Shown here one piece after another: positions 1-9,813 of a DNA stretch of 64,000 nucleotides. The translations under genes and the position numbers were made by a program. The notes beneath the pieces are model-generated. The model saw nothing but the letters and a program-made list of their open reading frames with translations, was not told the origin of the DNA and ran no database searches. The stretch is from Arthrobacter sp. ATA002. GTDB lineage: Bacteria; Actinomycetota; Actinomycetes; Actinomycetales; Micrococcaceae. Position 1 is the first letter of the stretch. Every line of letters starts with the position of its first letter. The stretch is taken from assembly GCF_026898095.1 (NCBI RefSeq), contig NZ_CP114015.1, positions 682,001 to 746,000 of the forward strand, written 5' to 3'.

Positions 1-1941
1 CATCAGATGCTCATCAATGACAAACCAGACCGCCTTCGTGAACAGCTCCTTGGCCTCCAGCTCCAGCGGCTCCTCGCCCAGGATTTCGTTCGAGATCAGG
101 GCCTTGCGCTGGAACGAGACCACCTGGGTGGTGACCTTCACAGTGCCGAAACAGACCTGGATGTTCCCCCAGTGCGAGGTCCGTTCGGTCTCCATCACCT
201 CGATCTGGGTGATGTCGCGGGCCTGCGTGTAGAACTCCGGATTGCCGCGGGTCACCATGGCGCAGTGGTCCGCTTCGTTCAGCTCGTCCACCACGAAGGT
301 CTGGCCCTGGTGGACATAAACCGCGCCGGTGTGCGCCTGGTACTGGCTTTGCGCGCCGTCCATGGTGCCCAGCACCATCCCGGTGTCGGTTTCCACGATG
401 TTGATGGGCCCGGCGCCGTCGGCCCGCAGGTTCACCATGGCGGCGGCACTTTCGGCGTGGGTCCAGAACCAGCCCGCGGGCCGGCGGCGCAGATAGCCCT
501 GGTCCACCAGCTGATCCAGCAGACCGGCGGCGGTTGGACCGAACAGCTCCCGTTCATCCGGTGTCAGCGGGATTTCGGCTGCCGCGGCACAGAGGTGCGG
601 ACCCAGGACATAGGGGTTGGACGGATCGAACACCGTGGCCTCCACCGAAATGTCGAAGATCGCCTCCGGATGGTGCACCAGGTAAGTGTCGAGGGGATCG
701 TCGCTGGCGACGAACGCGGCCAGCGCGTCCTGCCCGGAGCGTCCGGCCCGGCCAATCTGCTGGAACAGGGAGGCCCGGGTGCCGGGCCAGCCGGCCACCA
801 GCACGGCGTCGAGCCCCGAGACATCGATGCCCAGCTCCAGGGCGGAGGTACTGGAAATCCCCAGCAGCTCACCGCTGCGCAGCCGCCGTTCCAGTTCCCG
901 GCGCTCCTCCGGCAGGTATCCGGAGCGGTAGGCCGCGACCCGGTCCGGGAGCGACGGGTGCACCTCGTCGAGCAGCCGGCGGGTGATGGCGGCAATCGTC
1001 TCCGCGCCGCGCCGGGATTTGATGAAGGCAATGGTGCGCACCTGGGCGGCTACCAGGTTGGCCAGCAGATCCGAGGTTTCAGCGATCACGGTCCGGCGGG
1101 AGCGGACCCCGTTTTCCCCCTTCAACTCGGTGAGCTGCGGTTCCCAGAGCGCCACGGTGGTGGCGCCGTGCGGAGAGGCGTCGCGGGTGATGGCGGTGAC
1201 CTCGCCGCCGATCAGCCGGCCGAAGGACTGTGCCGGATCAGCTGAGGTGGCGGACGCGCCGATAAACACCGGGTCCGCGCCGTAGTAGCGGCAGATCCGC
1301 CGCAGCCGGCGCATCAGGTTGGCGACGTTGGAGCCGAACACGCCGCGGTAGCTGTGGGCCTCATCGATGATGACGTACTTGAGCCGGCGGAAGAACCGGG
1401 CCCACCAGGCATGGTTGGGCAACACGCCGAAGTGCAGCATGTCCGGATTGGCGAGCACAAGATTTGCGTGGTCCCGGATCCAGCGCCGGGCGCCGGGGTC
1501 CGTGTCGCCGTCGTACGTTTCGGCCCGGACGGTGGGAAGTTTCAGTGCGTTTACGGCGGAGAGCTGGTCCGCGGCCAGTGCCTTGGTGGGTGCCAGATAC
1601 AGGGCCACGGACCCGGTGGGCTCCAGTGTGACCCGGTCATCCAGCGCCGTGCGGTGGATCTCGTCCAAAACCGGCAGCAGATAGGCCAGCGACTTTCCGG
1701 AGGCGGTGCCGGTGGAAATGATCGTGTGGTTCCCGGCGTGCGCGGCCTGCGCCGCTTCGATCTGGTGCCGCCACGGTTCAGAGACACCCACACGCGAGTA
1801 TGCGGCGACGACATCGGGATGCGCCCAGTCCGGCCAGGGGACCGGAACAGCCTGGCGGGCCGGAATTTCGTGGACATGGACCAGCTGTTCCGGGTCGGCG
1901 CCGGAGCCGAGCAGGGGGATCAGGGAATCGTGTAGGGCCAC
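1..1941 (-). CDS. DEAD/DEAH-box helicase (YprA/MrfA-like), C-terminus off the left edge
   Basis: This is an ATP-dependent SF2 helicase, probably acting in DNA repair or nucleic-acid remodelling. The minus strand reads openly from a GTG at 1941 (GGGAG about 8 nt upstream) to the window edge, giving 647 residues so far. Visible motifs are a Q-motif-like WRHQ (about residue 57), the Walker A TGTASGKS (77-84), the Walker B box IIDEAH (about residue 195), motif III SATS, and the helicase C motifs including QIGRAGRSG. The distal part resembles the winged-helix region that precedes the DUF1998 zinc domain in this family, and that domain should lie beyond the edge. It is separated from the GNAT gene by 91 nt in the same orientation. 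Confidence 0.85.
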   Translation of the reverse strand, partial: MALHDSLIPLLGSGADPEQLVHVHEIPARQAVPVPWPDWAHPDVVAAYSRVGVSEPWRHQIEAAQAAHAGNHTIISTGTASGKSLAYLLPVLDEIHRTALDDRVTLEPTGSVALYLAPTKALAADQLSAVNALKLPTVRAETYDGDTDPGARRWIRDHANLVLANPDMLHFGVLPNHAWWARFFRRLKYVIIDEAHSYRGVFGSNVANLMRRLRRICRYYGADPVFIGASATSADPAQSFGRLIGGEVTAITRDASPHGATTVALWEPQLTELKGENGVRSRRTVIAETSDLLANLVAAQVRTIAFIKSRRGAETIAAITRRLLDEVHPSLPDRVAAYRSGYLPEERRELERRLRSGELLGISSTSALELGIDVSGLDAVLVAGWPGTRASLFQQIGRAGRSGQDALAAFVASDDPLDTYLVHHPEAIFDISVEATVFDPSNPYVLGPHLCAAAAEIPLTPDERELFGPTAAGLLDQLVDQGYLRRRPAGWFWTHAESAAAMVNLRADGAGPINIVETDTGMVLGTMDGAQSQYQAHTGAVYVHQGQTFVVDELNEADHCAMVTRGNPEFYTQARDITQIEVMETERTSHWGNIQVCFGTVKVTTQVVSFQRKALISNEILGEEPLELEAKELFTKAVWFVIDEHLM

Positions 1942-2032
1942 GCTGTCATTCTCCCACCGGCCGCGCGGACGGCAGCAGTCAAACGCGCCCGCTCAGCCGC
2001 AGGCTGAACTGCCCTCCGCTGCTGCAACGCCG

Positions 2033-2682
2033 CTACAGCCTCGGTTCGAACATCACCACGCTGGCCAGGTTTTCCCATCCCAAATATCTGTACAGTTCCA
2101 GGCCGTCGGCCGTGGCTACGAGAAGACCGGCTTCGACGTCGTGTTCCAGTGCCACCGCCGTCAAAGCGCGCATGACGTAGGTGCCCAGCCCGCGCCGGCG
2201 GAACTGCGGTTCAGTGACGATGCGGTCGTAGACGGCCAGATCATTGACCACGGCCACGCTTCCCCGGGCGGCCGGCTCACCCCGGACGTCACGATGACCG
2301 TGCCAAGCCCCGCCCCGCGCACGGTCTCGGTCTCGAAGCCGTCCAGTGGAACCGGGTCTTCGATGTCCTGACCGGCCATGTCCAGGGACATGAACACCTC
2401 ATCCGCGGAGCGGACGCTCAGCCCGTGGACCAGGGCGGCGCCGTGGATGTCGTTGGTGCGGCCGGTGACGATGGTGAACAGGCGCTCGGGACTTTTGCGG
2501 GCGGAGGAGGCAAGTGCGGCGAACTCGTCATGGGAGGGTTCCAGCGCGAAGTACTCCCAGTCTTTGGTTTTGTCGTGCAGGAACGCGGAGAGGAAGCGGC
2601 CCTCCCGGCGCGTCTGGTAGCCGCGGGCCTGCGCCCAGCCGGTGACCCAGGTCTCGAGCAAATCGTCGTTCAGCACTGTCAT
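2033..2682 (-). CDS. GNAT-family N-acetyltransferase, frameshifted
   Basis: This is a GCN5-type acetyltransferase of about 216 residues with unknown substrate. The N-terminal 130 residues are read from the ATG at 2682. The acetyl-CoA binding part, with the motif A signature RRRGLGTYVMRAL, is in another frame. The break is at the CCCC run at 2280-2283. Adding one base there gives a continuous GNAT sequence whose total length is a multiple of three, so a missing homopolymer base is the simplest explanation. No strong ribosome binding site is visible. It is divergent from trhO, with 81 nt between the two starts as a shared promoter region. Confidence 0.75.
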
Positions 2683-2763
2683 GAATGAACACTAACGGCG
2701 CAGGCGGGGGAAAGGTACGGGGCTGATGAAATACGGGGCACTGCCGCGGTCTACCCTTGATGA

Positions 2764-3656
2764 GTGGCTTTGAATCGAATTGCTTTGTACTACGCGTTTA
2801 CGCCCCTTCCGGACCCGGAGGCGGTGCGTCTGTGGCAGCGCGCCCTCTGCGAAAAACTCGGGCTCCGCGGACGGATCCTCATCTCCCCCGACGGCATTAA
2901 CGGAACCGTGGGCGGAACCCTCGATGCCGTGAAGGCCTACGCGAAGGCCACCCGCGAATATCCGGCCTTTAAGAAGATGGACATCAAGTATTCCGAGGGC
3001 GGGGCGGAGGACTTTCCGCGCCTGAGCATCAAGGTCCGGGAGGAAATCGTCAGCTTCGGCGCCCCCGGTGAACTCAAGGTGGACCGGGACGGAGTGGTGG
3101 GCGGCGGCACGCATCTGCGCCCCGAGCAGCTGCACGAACTGGTCGAGGAGAAAAAAGCGGGCGGCGAGGAGGTCGTGTTCTTCGACGGACGCAACGCCTT
3201 CGAGGCGCAGATCGGCCGGTTCAAGGAGCGGTGGTGCCGGACGTGGCCACCACGCACGACTTCATCGCCGAGCTGGACTCCGGAAAGTATGACGACCTGA
3301 AGGACAAGCCGGTGGTCACCTACTGCACCGGCGGCATCCGCTGCGAAGTGCTCTCCTCGCTGATGGTCAACCGCGGCTTTAAGGAGGTTTACCAGATGCA
3401 GGGCGGAATTGTCCGCTACGGAGAGACCTATGGGGACAAGGGCCTGTGGGAGGGTTCCCTCTACGTCTTTGACAAGCGCATGCACACCGAATTCACCGAC
3501 GACGCCGTGACCATCGGCACCTGCGTCCGCTGCGCGGCGCCAACCAGCAAGTTCGAGAACTGCTCCAATCCGTCCTGCCGGAAGCTCACCCTGTACTGTG
3601 CCGACTGCGCTGCCGACCCCGGTACGCTGCGCTGCCCGGACGGCTGCACCGAATAG
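2764..3656 (+). CDS. trhO: tRNA uridine(34) hydroxylase TrhO (rhodanese-like), frameshifted
   Basis: TrhO hydroxylates uridine 34 of certain tRNAs on the way to 5-methoxyuridine-type modifications. It starts at GTG 2764 with the family-typical beginning [12 protein letters not shown]. An N-terminal acylphosphatase-like domain is followed by a rhodanese domain whose active loop is YCTGGIRCE, and then by a Cys-rich C-terminal zinc-type segment ([16 protein letters not shown]). The frame breaks at the GG at 3225-3226. One added G restores [17 protein letters not shown] and a 297-residue protein of normal length. It converges with the hydratase gene on the minus strand. Confidence 0.85.
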
Positions 3657-4576
3657 CGGTGCACCGCCGGGCAGCGGACGGGCACTAGGCGGTGGCGGTT
3701 TCTGATGCCCGGGCTTCCCCGGTGCCGCCGCCCCCGGAGGGTGTAGGTGCCGCGGTCCAGGACCACGGTGTCCCCCACGCGGGTCTGGAAAACTGCGCCG
3801 GTTTCGGTCTTCCAGATGCTCGTGGTCAGTTCGTCACCCGGAATCACCGGGGCGGCGAAGCGGACGCTAAGCGAGCCGAAGGCATCGGCGTCGGATCCGG
3901 AAATCGTTTCCAGCAGGGCTCGGCCGGCGAAGCCCATGGTGCACAGCCCGTGAAGGATCGGTTTCTCGAATCCGGCCAGGGCCGCCATTGCCGGGTCGGA
4001 GTGAAGCGGGTTGCGGTCTCCGTTCAGGCGGTACAGCAGCGCCTGGCCGGGCGAGGTTCTCTCCGCCTCAACCTGATCGGCCGGCCGGTTCGGCACCTCC
4101 CACCCGTCCGCCGGCGCCGGCTCCGACCCGAAGCCTCCCTCCCCGCGGATGATCATGCTGGTCACGGAGGTCGCCGCCGTTTCGCGGGTCTTAGCGTCGA
4201 GCAGCTCAGTGGTCAGCTCAATGACGGCGTTTTTGCCTTTGTCGTAGACGGCGCTCATGAAACTACGCGGAATCACCGTTCCGGCGGGCGCCAGCGTTCG
4301 GTTCAGAGTGATGGACTGGCCGCCGTGCAGAATCTGGGAGAGCTTGAAGTCTCCAAGCGAGTCCATCGATCCGCCGGAACCGCCCAGCAGTACCGCAAAG
4401 GTCGGCAGCACGCTTTGGCTGATGCCGCGGGAGTTTTCGGTGGTAAAGGCAAGATTCCTGGTTTGGTCCCGGGCACCGGCTCCCACGCTCAGTGCGTACA
4501 GGAGCGCATCCTTGGACTCCCAGGAAACCGGAGCCCCTTCGGAGACCTTACCGATGTTCTGAATGTGGATTGCCAT
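3461..4576 (-). CDS. MaoC-type (R)-specific enoyl-CoA hydratase (hydratase 2)
   Basis: It hydrates a 2-enoyl-CoA to the 3-hydroxyacyl-CoA. It has two hot-dog halves, with the hydratase-2 signature [17 protein letters not shown] in the second half carrying the catalytic Asp and His. It starts at ATG 4576 behind GAGAGGGA. As given, the frame runs to 3461 and overlaps trhO on the other strand by almost 200 bp. That is suspicious: a one-base change at the C5 run at 3731-3735 would give a short tail ending at a TAG at 3687-3689. The gene is the last in the minus-strand catabolic block, and a palindrome at 4662-4676 lies about 86 nt upstream. The role in side-chain breakdown is inferred from context. 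Confidence 0.85.
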   Translation of the reverse strand: MAIHIQNIGKVSEGAPVSWESKDALLYALSVGAGARDQTRNLAFTTENSRGISQSVLPTFAVLLGGSGGSMDSLGDFKLSQILHGGQSITLNRTLAPAGTVIPRSFMSAVYDKGKNAVIELTTELLDAKTRETAATSVTSMIIRGEGGFGSEPAPADGWEVPNRPADQVEAERTSPGQALLYRLNGDRNPLHSDPAMAALAGFEKPILHGLCTMGFAGRALLETISGSDADAFGSLSVRFAAPVIPGDELTTSIWKTETGAVFQTRVGDTVVLDRGTYTLRGRRHRGSPGIRNRHRLVPVRCPAVHRYSVQPSGQRSVPGSAAQSAQYRVSFRQDGLEQFSNLLVGAAQRTQVPMVTASSVNSVCMRLSKT

Positions 4577-6162
4577 GACGTTCCCTCTCGTGAGACTTTT
4601 CGGGATCGGGTCCCGGTGGGCTGGTTGCCGCCGTGTGTGGCATAGGTCACTTTGGCAATGTTATAACGCTGTTCTAGTTTTATCCGGCGGCCGGGACCGC
4701 GGCCCGGGGCCGCCGCAGTGCCGCGGCGGAGGTCCCGATTTTCGGGAGTCTCCGGTATCCACCGGGCGGGGGTGCGGCGCAGCATCAGCGCCGCGGCCAC
4801 GGACAGGGCTGCGAAGACGAAGACGAAGAGAAAGGCGGCGCTGATTCCTTCCTGTGCCACTGCGGCCGTGGCCGGGTCTGTGTGTCCGGCGAGGATGTAC
4901 GCGCCGATGGCGACGGCGGCGGACTGCCCGACGTTGCGGATCAAGGTGTTGGTCCCGGCGATCTCGGAGGTGTGGCTTTCCGGAACCACCTCGATGAGCA
5001 GGTTCGGCAGTGCACCGTAGGCCAGCGAAATGCCAATGCCGTTGAAGATCATGGCGGTTGCAAACAGTACGGCGCTTCCGTACGTCAGCAGGATGAGCGG
5101 CACCACCAGGGCCACCAGTGCCAGGCCGGCAATAAAGACCGTGCGGGCGCCGTACCGGAATGCGAGCTTTCCGCCCAGGGGCGAGAAGACGTAGCCCACC
5201 AGCAGGGTGCTGCTGATCAGGACGCCGGCGGAGGTGGGTGTGAAACCGAGTCCGTACCCCAGCGACGCCGGGGCCTGCATGATCATTTGCGCGGGAACGT
5301 TTCCTCCGCCCAGCGGGCCGACGGCGGCGAGCACCGTGGCGGTCATGGCCAGTGCGATCTGGCGGTTCTTGAACATCCGCAGGTTCACGATCGGTGATTC
5401 GACCCGCAGCTCCCACCAGGCCCACACCGCGGTGGCAGTGATGCCCAGGCCGATCAAGCCAAGGAACTCCAGCGACAGGAAGCCGGTTTTGGGAGCGCCG
5501 GAGAAACCGAGCAGGACGGCACTGACCGCGACGGGCAGCAGGACAGCCCCAAGATAATCGGGTTTGTCCCGGCTCGGCAGTGTCCTGTCGCGGGGAATCA
5601 CGAGTTGGACACTGACGGCGGCCAGAATCGACACGGCCGCGGCGAAGACGAAGATTCCGTGCCAGGAGAAGGCATCGATCATGAAGCCGGCGATGAGCGC
5701 GCCGCCGGCGCCGGCGATCAGGGCAGAGGCGCCGATCATGGAAATGCCGACCGGAACCCGCTTTTCGTCGAGGTGCTCGCGGGCCAGTCCGAAGGCCAGC
5801 CCCAGCACGGCGCCCGTCACGCCCTGAATAGCGCGCCCGAGGATGATCATGCCCAGGGAGCCGCCGAGCAGGGAAACAACGGAGCCGACGGCGGCAATGG
5901 CCAGGGCAATGACCATAACCCTGCGCCGTCCATACAGGTCACCGAAGCGTCCGCCGAGGACACCGGCGGAGGCCGACACCAGGAGGAAGGCGGTGACAAC
6001 CCAGGCAACGGTGTTGGCGTCCACCTGGAAATCCCGGATCAGGGTTGGCAGCGTCACGTACATCATGGACAGCTCAAAGGCCGAAACAATTTCGGCCAGC
6101 ACCAGGACCAGGACAATGGGCGCAAAGCCCCGGCGCCTGTGTTGCCGCACGGTGGAGGACAT
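4489..6162 (-). CDS. MFS transporter, DHA2 (14-TM) family, copy 1
   Basis: This is an integral membrane proton-coupled transporter of the EmrB/QacA type, with substrate unknown. The start at ATG 6162 (MSSTVRQ) was chosen over an upstream ATG at 6231 because an AAAGGA box precedes it and the same GGACACCGATG context marks the start of the neighbouring paralogue. Typical motifs are LGGRFGDLYGRRRVMV (motif A region) and GRAIQGVTGAVLG. The sequence is very similar to copy 2 throughout. The C-terminus as read runs 88 bp into the hydratase gene and departs from the paralogue after RRGT, so another lost base near 4680-4720 is possible, with a TAA available at 4680-4682. It may import or export the substrate of the catabolic block. 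Confidence 0.85.
   Translation of the reverse strand: MSSTVRQHRRRGFAPIVLVLVLAEIVSAFELSMMYVTLPTLIRDFQVDANTVAWVVTAFLLVSASAGVLGGRFGDLYGRRRVMVIALAIAAVGSVVSLLGGSLGMIILGRAIQGVTGAVLGLAFGLAREHLDEKRVPVGISMIGASALIAGAGGALIAGFMIDAFSWHGIFVFAAAVSILAAVSVQLVIPRDRTLPSRDKPDYLGAVLLPVAVSAVLLGFSGAPKTGFLSLEFLGLIGLGITATAVWAWWELRVESPIVNLRMFKNRQIALAMTATVLAAVGPLGGGNVPAQMIMQAPASLGYGLGFTPTSAGVLISSTLLVGYVFSPLGGKLAFRYGARTVFIAGLALVALVVPLILLTYGSAVLFATAMIFNGIGISLAYGALPNLLIEVVPESHTSEIAGTNTLIRNVGQSAAVAIGAYILAGHTDPATAAVAQEGISAAFLFVFVFAALSVAAALMLRRTPARWIPETPENRDLRRGTAAAPGRGPGRRIKLEQRYNIAKVTYATHGGNQPTGTRSRKVSREGTSWQSTFRTSVRSPKGLRFPGSPRMRSCTH
4662..4676. promoter_or_regulatory. Palindrome upstream of the hydratase, possible TetR-type operator
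   Basis: TATAAC-gct-GTTCTA has the AAC/GTT core typical of lipid-responsive TetR regulators such as KstR, but with a 3-nt instead of the canonical 2-nt spacer. It lies about 86 nt upstream of the MaoC start. Its regulator would plausibly be the TetR protein at 11978-12592. This is inference from symmetry only. Confidence 0.3.
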
Positions 6163-6190
6163 CGGTGTCCATCCTTTCTCGGTGAGAGAT

Positions 6191-6237
6191 AAAAAGGGCC
6201 GGCATGCACCGCGCACTGTGATGCGGTGCATGCCGGC
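6191..6237 (-). terminator. Rho-independent terminator after MFS copy 2
   Basis: A perfect 15-bp inverted repeat (GCCGGCATGCACCGC at 6198-6212, complement at 6223-6237) with a 10-nt loop is followed on the minus strand by CCTTTTT. It sits between the stop of copy 2 (6265) and the start of copy 1 (6162), so it should end the upstream transcript or act as an attenuator in front of copy 1. Confidence 0.75.
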
Positions 6238-6264
6238 AGCCCGCGGAAATTCCGCCGGCGTTGC

Positions 6265-7749
6265 CTACGCCGTGGCGGAAACCACGTCTTCCGGATCGGT
6301 GACCGTCCCGCGGCGGATGTTCCGCTCGCCAACCGTCTCCGGTACCCAGGGCTTGGGGTTGCGGCTCAGCATCAGCCCCATAATCACTGAGAGCACGGCA
6401 AAGGCCAGGACCAGGAGCAGAGCGGCGCTGATGCCCTGCTGCGAAATTGCCTGGGTTGCCGGGTCCGTGTTCCTGGCGAGGATGAAGGCACCGATGGCGA
6501 TCGCGGCGGACTGGCCGACGTTGCGGATCATGGTGTTGGTTCCTGCTGTTTCCGAGGTGTGCGTTTCCGGGACCACCTCAACGAGCAGGTTCGGCAGCGC
6601 ACCGTAGGTGAGGGATATGCCGACGCCGTTCAGGGTCATCGCCACTATGTACATCGCCACGTTGCCGTAGGTGAGCAGGATGAGGGGGAGGACCAGGGCC
6701 ATCAAAACGAGCCCGCCGATAAACACAATGCGTGCCCCGTACCGGAAAGCAAGTTTCCCGCCCACCGGGGAGAGGGCGAAGCCGACGAGCGCGGTAAGGC
6801 AGATGATGACGCCCGACTGGGTGGGGGTGAAGCCCAGCCCGTACCCCAGTGATTCGGGGGACTGCATGATCATCTGCGAGGGAACCGACACGCCGCCCAG
6901 GGGGCCGACGGCGGCGAACACCGTGGCGGTCATGGCCAGGGCAATCTGCTTGTTTTTGAACATCCGCAGGTTCACGATCGGTGATTCGACCCGCAGCTCC
7001 CACCAGGTCCAGACGGCGGTGGCAGCGAGGCCCAAACCGATCAGGCCGAGGAACTCCACCGATGCGAAACCGGTTTTTGAGCTGTTGGAAAGTCCCAGCA
7101 GCAGTGCGCTGACCGCAATGGGCAGCAGGATGGCACCAATGTAGTCCGGCTTGTCGGCGGTGGGCGCGTTGGTGTCACGCGGGATGATCAGCTGGATGGC
7201 CACAGCCGCGATGACTGCCAGGACCGCGGCGAAGACGAAGATGCCGTGCCAGGAGAAGAGATCGATCATGAATCCGGCAATCATGGAGCCGGCGGCCCCG
7301 GCGATGAGGGCCGAGGCGCCGATCATGGAAATGCCGACCGGAACCCGCTTTTCATCGAGGTGCTCACGGGCAAGGCCGAAGGCCAGGCCCAGCACAGCCC
7401 CGGCGACACCCTGAATGGCGCGGCCGAAGATGATCATGCCGAGGGAACCGCCGAGCAGCGAAATGAGCGAACCGACGGCGGCGACGGCCAGGACAATGAC
7501 CATGACCTTCCGACGGCCGTACATGTCGCCGAAGCGGCCGCCCAGCACTGCGGCGGAGGCTGAGACCAGCAGATAAGCGGTGACAACCCAGGCGACGGTG
7601 TTGGCGTCCACCTGGAAATCCCGGATCAGGGTCGGGAGCATGACGTACATCATGGACAGTTCGAAGGCCGAAATGATCTCAGCCAGGACAAGGACTATGA
7701 CTACTGGCACAAAGCCGGGGCGCTTGAGCGCCCGTGTGGTGGAGGACAT
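6265..7749 (-). CDS. MFS transporter, DHA2 (14-TM) family, copy 2
   Basis: This is a 494-residue EmrB/QacA-type transporter with about 14 predicted membrane segments and the motif GGRFGDMYGRRKVMVI. It starts at ATG 7749 (MSSTTRALKRPG) with AGGAAAGG upstream. It is closely related to copy 1 over its whole length, with shared blocks such as EHLDEKRVPVGISMIGASAL and NLRMFKN, which indicates tandem duplication followed by some divergence. The C-terminus is intact (ending DVVSATA), unlike that of copy 1. It lies 154 nt downstream of the aldehyde dehydrogenase, and a strong terminator follows it. Confidence 0.88.
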   Translation of the reverse strand: MSSTTRALKRPGFVPVVIVLVLAEIISAFELSMMYVMLPTLIRDFQVDANTVAWVVTAYLLVSASAAVLGGRFGDMYGRRKVMVIVLAVAAVGSLISLLGGSLGMIIFGRAIQGVAGAVLGLAFGLAREHLDEKRVPVGISMIGASALIAGAAGSMIAGFMIDLFSWHGIFVFAAVLAVIAAVAIQLIIPRDTNAPTADKPDYIGAILLPIAVSALLLGLSNSSKTGFASVEFLGLIGLGLAATAVWTWWELRVESPIVNLRMFKNKQIALAMTATVFAAVGPLGGVSVPSQMIMQSPESLGYGLGFTPTQSGVIICLTALVGFALSPVGGKLAFRYGARIVFIGGLVLMALVLPLILLTYGNVAMYIVAMTLNGVGISLTYGALPNLLVEVVPETHTSETAGTNTMIRNVGQSAAIAIGAFILARNTDPATQAISQQGISAALLLVLAFAVLSVIMGLMLSRNPKPWVPETVGERNIRRGTVTDPEDVVSATA

Positions 7750-7903
7750 CGGTGTCCTGCCTTTCCTATGAGGTCAACAGATTGCAGCGGCGCCGGGCCG
7801 ACAGGTATCGGGCGGCGGTGGAGCAGGTGATCTTTAGAAAGGTGGTGCAGCTGCAGGTGGAGATAGTGGTGCGGATGCAGATGGTGCGGACGGGTAACGG
7901 CTG

Positions 7904-9370
7904 CTAGCCGTTGCCGTAGGCGACGGATTTGGTCCAGAAGAACTCTTCGAGGCCCTCCAGCCCGCCCTCGTTGCCGTTGCCGGAATGGCCGATGCCGCCG
8001 AAGGGTCGTTCGGCCACCGCGCTCATGGCTCCGTTGACGGTTACCTCACCGGTTTCCAGGGCTTCGGTGACACGGATGGCGCGCCGGGCATCGCCCGTCC
8101 AGACGTATCCGGAGAGTCCGTACTCGGTGCCGTTGGCCAGGGCAATGGCCTCGGCCTCATCCTTGAACCGCGTGATGGCGAGCACCGGGCCGAAGACTTC
8201 CTTCTGTGCCAGCTCGCTGGAGGGGTCGACATCGGCCAGGACGGTGGGGGGATAAAAGAACCCGTCGGCAAGGTCCCCGGCCAGCCGCTGGCCGCCGGTG
8301 ACCAGGCGCGCCCCCTGTTCCTGCGCCCGGGAAACCATCGACTGAATCCGGTCGATGGCGGCCTGGTTGATGACAGGTCCGCAGACCGTTCCGATGTCCT
8401 GCGGATTTCCCACGGGGAAGGAAGACGCGATCGCGCCGATGGTTTCGACAAAGGCGTCGTAAATGGAGTCCTGTACCAGCAGCCGGGTGGGAAGTGCGCA
8501 GGCTTGTCCGCTCATGATGCCGAAAGCCATGAACGTGGAGTTCATGGCTGCGGCCTCGAGATCCGCATCGTCGAAAATCAGATTGGCCGATTTGCCGCCC
8601 AGCTCGAGCAGCACCGGCTTGAAGGATTGCGCGCAGGCAGCAGTGATTTTGCGTGCCGTGTCCGGTCCGCCGGTGAAGGTCACCTTCTTAACCAGCTTGT
8701 GTTCGACCAGGGCTGCGCCGGCTTCGGGGCCGCCGGGAATGACATTGAACACACCGTCGGGGATGCCGGCCTCGGTGACGAGATCGGCAAACAGCATGGC
8801 GCTGAAGGGGGTCAGCTCGCTGGGCTTGACCACCACGGTGTTGCCCGCGGCGAGGGCCGCGGGCACTTTCATGGCCAGCGACATCAGCGGCGCGTTCCAG
8901 GTGATGATCGCGCCGATGACTCCGTACGGCTGCCGCAGCGTGTGCCCGAAGGTCCCGCCGGCACCGACGACGGAGGTGATCCGGCCCAGGGGAAGTTTAT
9001 CGGCCCAGCCGGCGTAGTAGCGGATCCATTCCGTGGCTGCAGTGACCGTGGGGTACGCATTGGAGCGGGCGATGCCGTTGTCGGCGATCGCCAGCTCGAT
9101 GAAGTCCTCGGTGTGCTCTTCCACCAGCTGGGCCAGCTTGAGAAGGGCCTTGGACCGCGTTCCCGCCGGCGTGGCACGCCACACGGAGAAGGCCTGGTGG
9201 GCGGCGTTGACGGCGTCGTCGACGTCCTGCACTCCGGCCAGCGGAACCTGGGCGCTGGGCTGGCCGGTGGCGGGGTTAATGTGCGTGTGGATGCCTGCCC
9301 CGGCGGTGCGGGACTCCCCGCCGATGCGCAGAGTGACGGGCGGGAGGACAAAATCAGTGGTGGTTGTCAT
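7904..9370 (-). CDS. NAD(P)+-dependent aldehyde dehydrogenase
   Basis: It oxidises an aldehyde to the acid with NAD(P)+. The 488-residue ALDH-superfamily protein shows the ELGGKSAN motif with the general-base Glu and the nucleophilic Cys in MSGQAC, plus the KEVFGPVL and PFGG blocks. The start at ATG 9370 was chosen because it follows the stop of the DUF35 gene by one base (TGA-A-ATG) and GGAG lies 8 nt upstream, which implies translational coupling. Placed directly after a thiolase-like/DUF35 pair, it may oxidise the aldehyde released by a retro-aldol reaction, like the steroid aldehyde dehydrogenase of bile-acid degraders. The family call is firm and the substrate is inferred. Confidence 0.9.
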   Translation of the reverse strand: MTTTTDFVLPPVTLRIGGESRTAGAGIHTHINPATGQPSAQVPLAGVQDVDDAVNAAHQAFSVWRATPAGTRSKALLKLAQLVEEHTEDFIELAIADNGIARSNAYPTVTAATEWIRYYAGWADKLPLGRITSVVGAGGTFGHTLRQPYGVIGAIITWNAPLMSLAMKVPAALAAGNTVVVKPSELTPFSAMLFADLVTEAGIPDGVFNVIPGGPEAGAALVEHKLVKKVTFTGGPDTARKITAACAQSFKPVLLELGGKSANLIFDDADLEAAAMNSTFMAFGIMSGQACALPTRLLVQDSIYDAFVETIGAIASSFPVGNPQDIGTVCGPVINQAAIDRIQSMVSRAQEQGARLVTGGQRLAGDLADGFFYPPTVLADVDPSSELAQKEVFGPVLAITRFKDEAEAIALANGTEYGLSGYVWTGDARRAIRVTEALETGEVTVNGAMSAVAERPFGGIGHSGNGNEGGLEGLEEFFWTKSVAYGNG

Positions 9371-9371
9371 T

Positions 9372-9802
9372 TCAGATCTCCGGTTCGTAGCGCAGCATGG
9401 TGATTCCTGCTTCGGGGTAATCGCAGAACACGGGTTTAACCCGCATGCCCACCTGAATTTGGTCGTGGGCAACATTGACCAGTTCGGTGGAGAACTTGGG
9501 GCCCTCGTCCCACTGCACGACGGCGAGCACCAGGGTGCCTTCGTTCGCGAAGTGCGGGGCTACGGGCCGGGTGGAGATGGTGTAGGTGTACAGGGTTCCG
9601 GCGCCGGAAATCTCCCGCCACTCGAGGTCGTCGGCCAGGGTTCCCGGGGCCAGGGGGCGCGGATAGAAGATGTACTCACCAAGTGACGGTGAGAACTGGA
9701 TGCGGATCCGGTGTTCGGCCAGCGCGTCCCAGAACGGTTTGGTCAGCGGGGTGGGGACCGGCATCGGCCGTTCCAGGACCGGAGGGTGTAATTGGTGCTC
9801 AT
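9372..9802 (-). CDS. DUF35 OB-fold protein, partner of the thiolase-like protein, frameshifted
   Basis: Small DUF35 proteins bind thiolase-like enzymes and complete their active complex, as ChsH2-DUF35 does with the steroid aldolase Ltp2. The real start is probably ATG 9802, which has AGGAGT upstream and lies 12 nt after the thiolase stop. One base is missing in the GGG at 9784-9786, and restoring it gives MSTNYTPPVLERP joined to MPVPTPLTKPFW and a protein of 143 residues. The N-terminal rubredoxin-like part has no Cys pairs (QFSPSLGEYIFYPRPLAP), so the usual zinc ribbon seems lost. The OB-fold part (TLYTYTISTRPVAP, VVQWDEGPKF) is normal. As given, the uninterrupted frame begins at 9764. Confidence 0.8.
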
Positions 9803-9813
9803 GGTGGGTACTC

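Noticed and set aside
7..1245. Long plus-strand ORF opposite the helicase
   Set aside because: Composition and lack of any family signal mark it as an antisense shadow; the minus strand carries clear helicase motifs in one frame.
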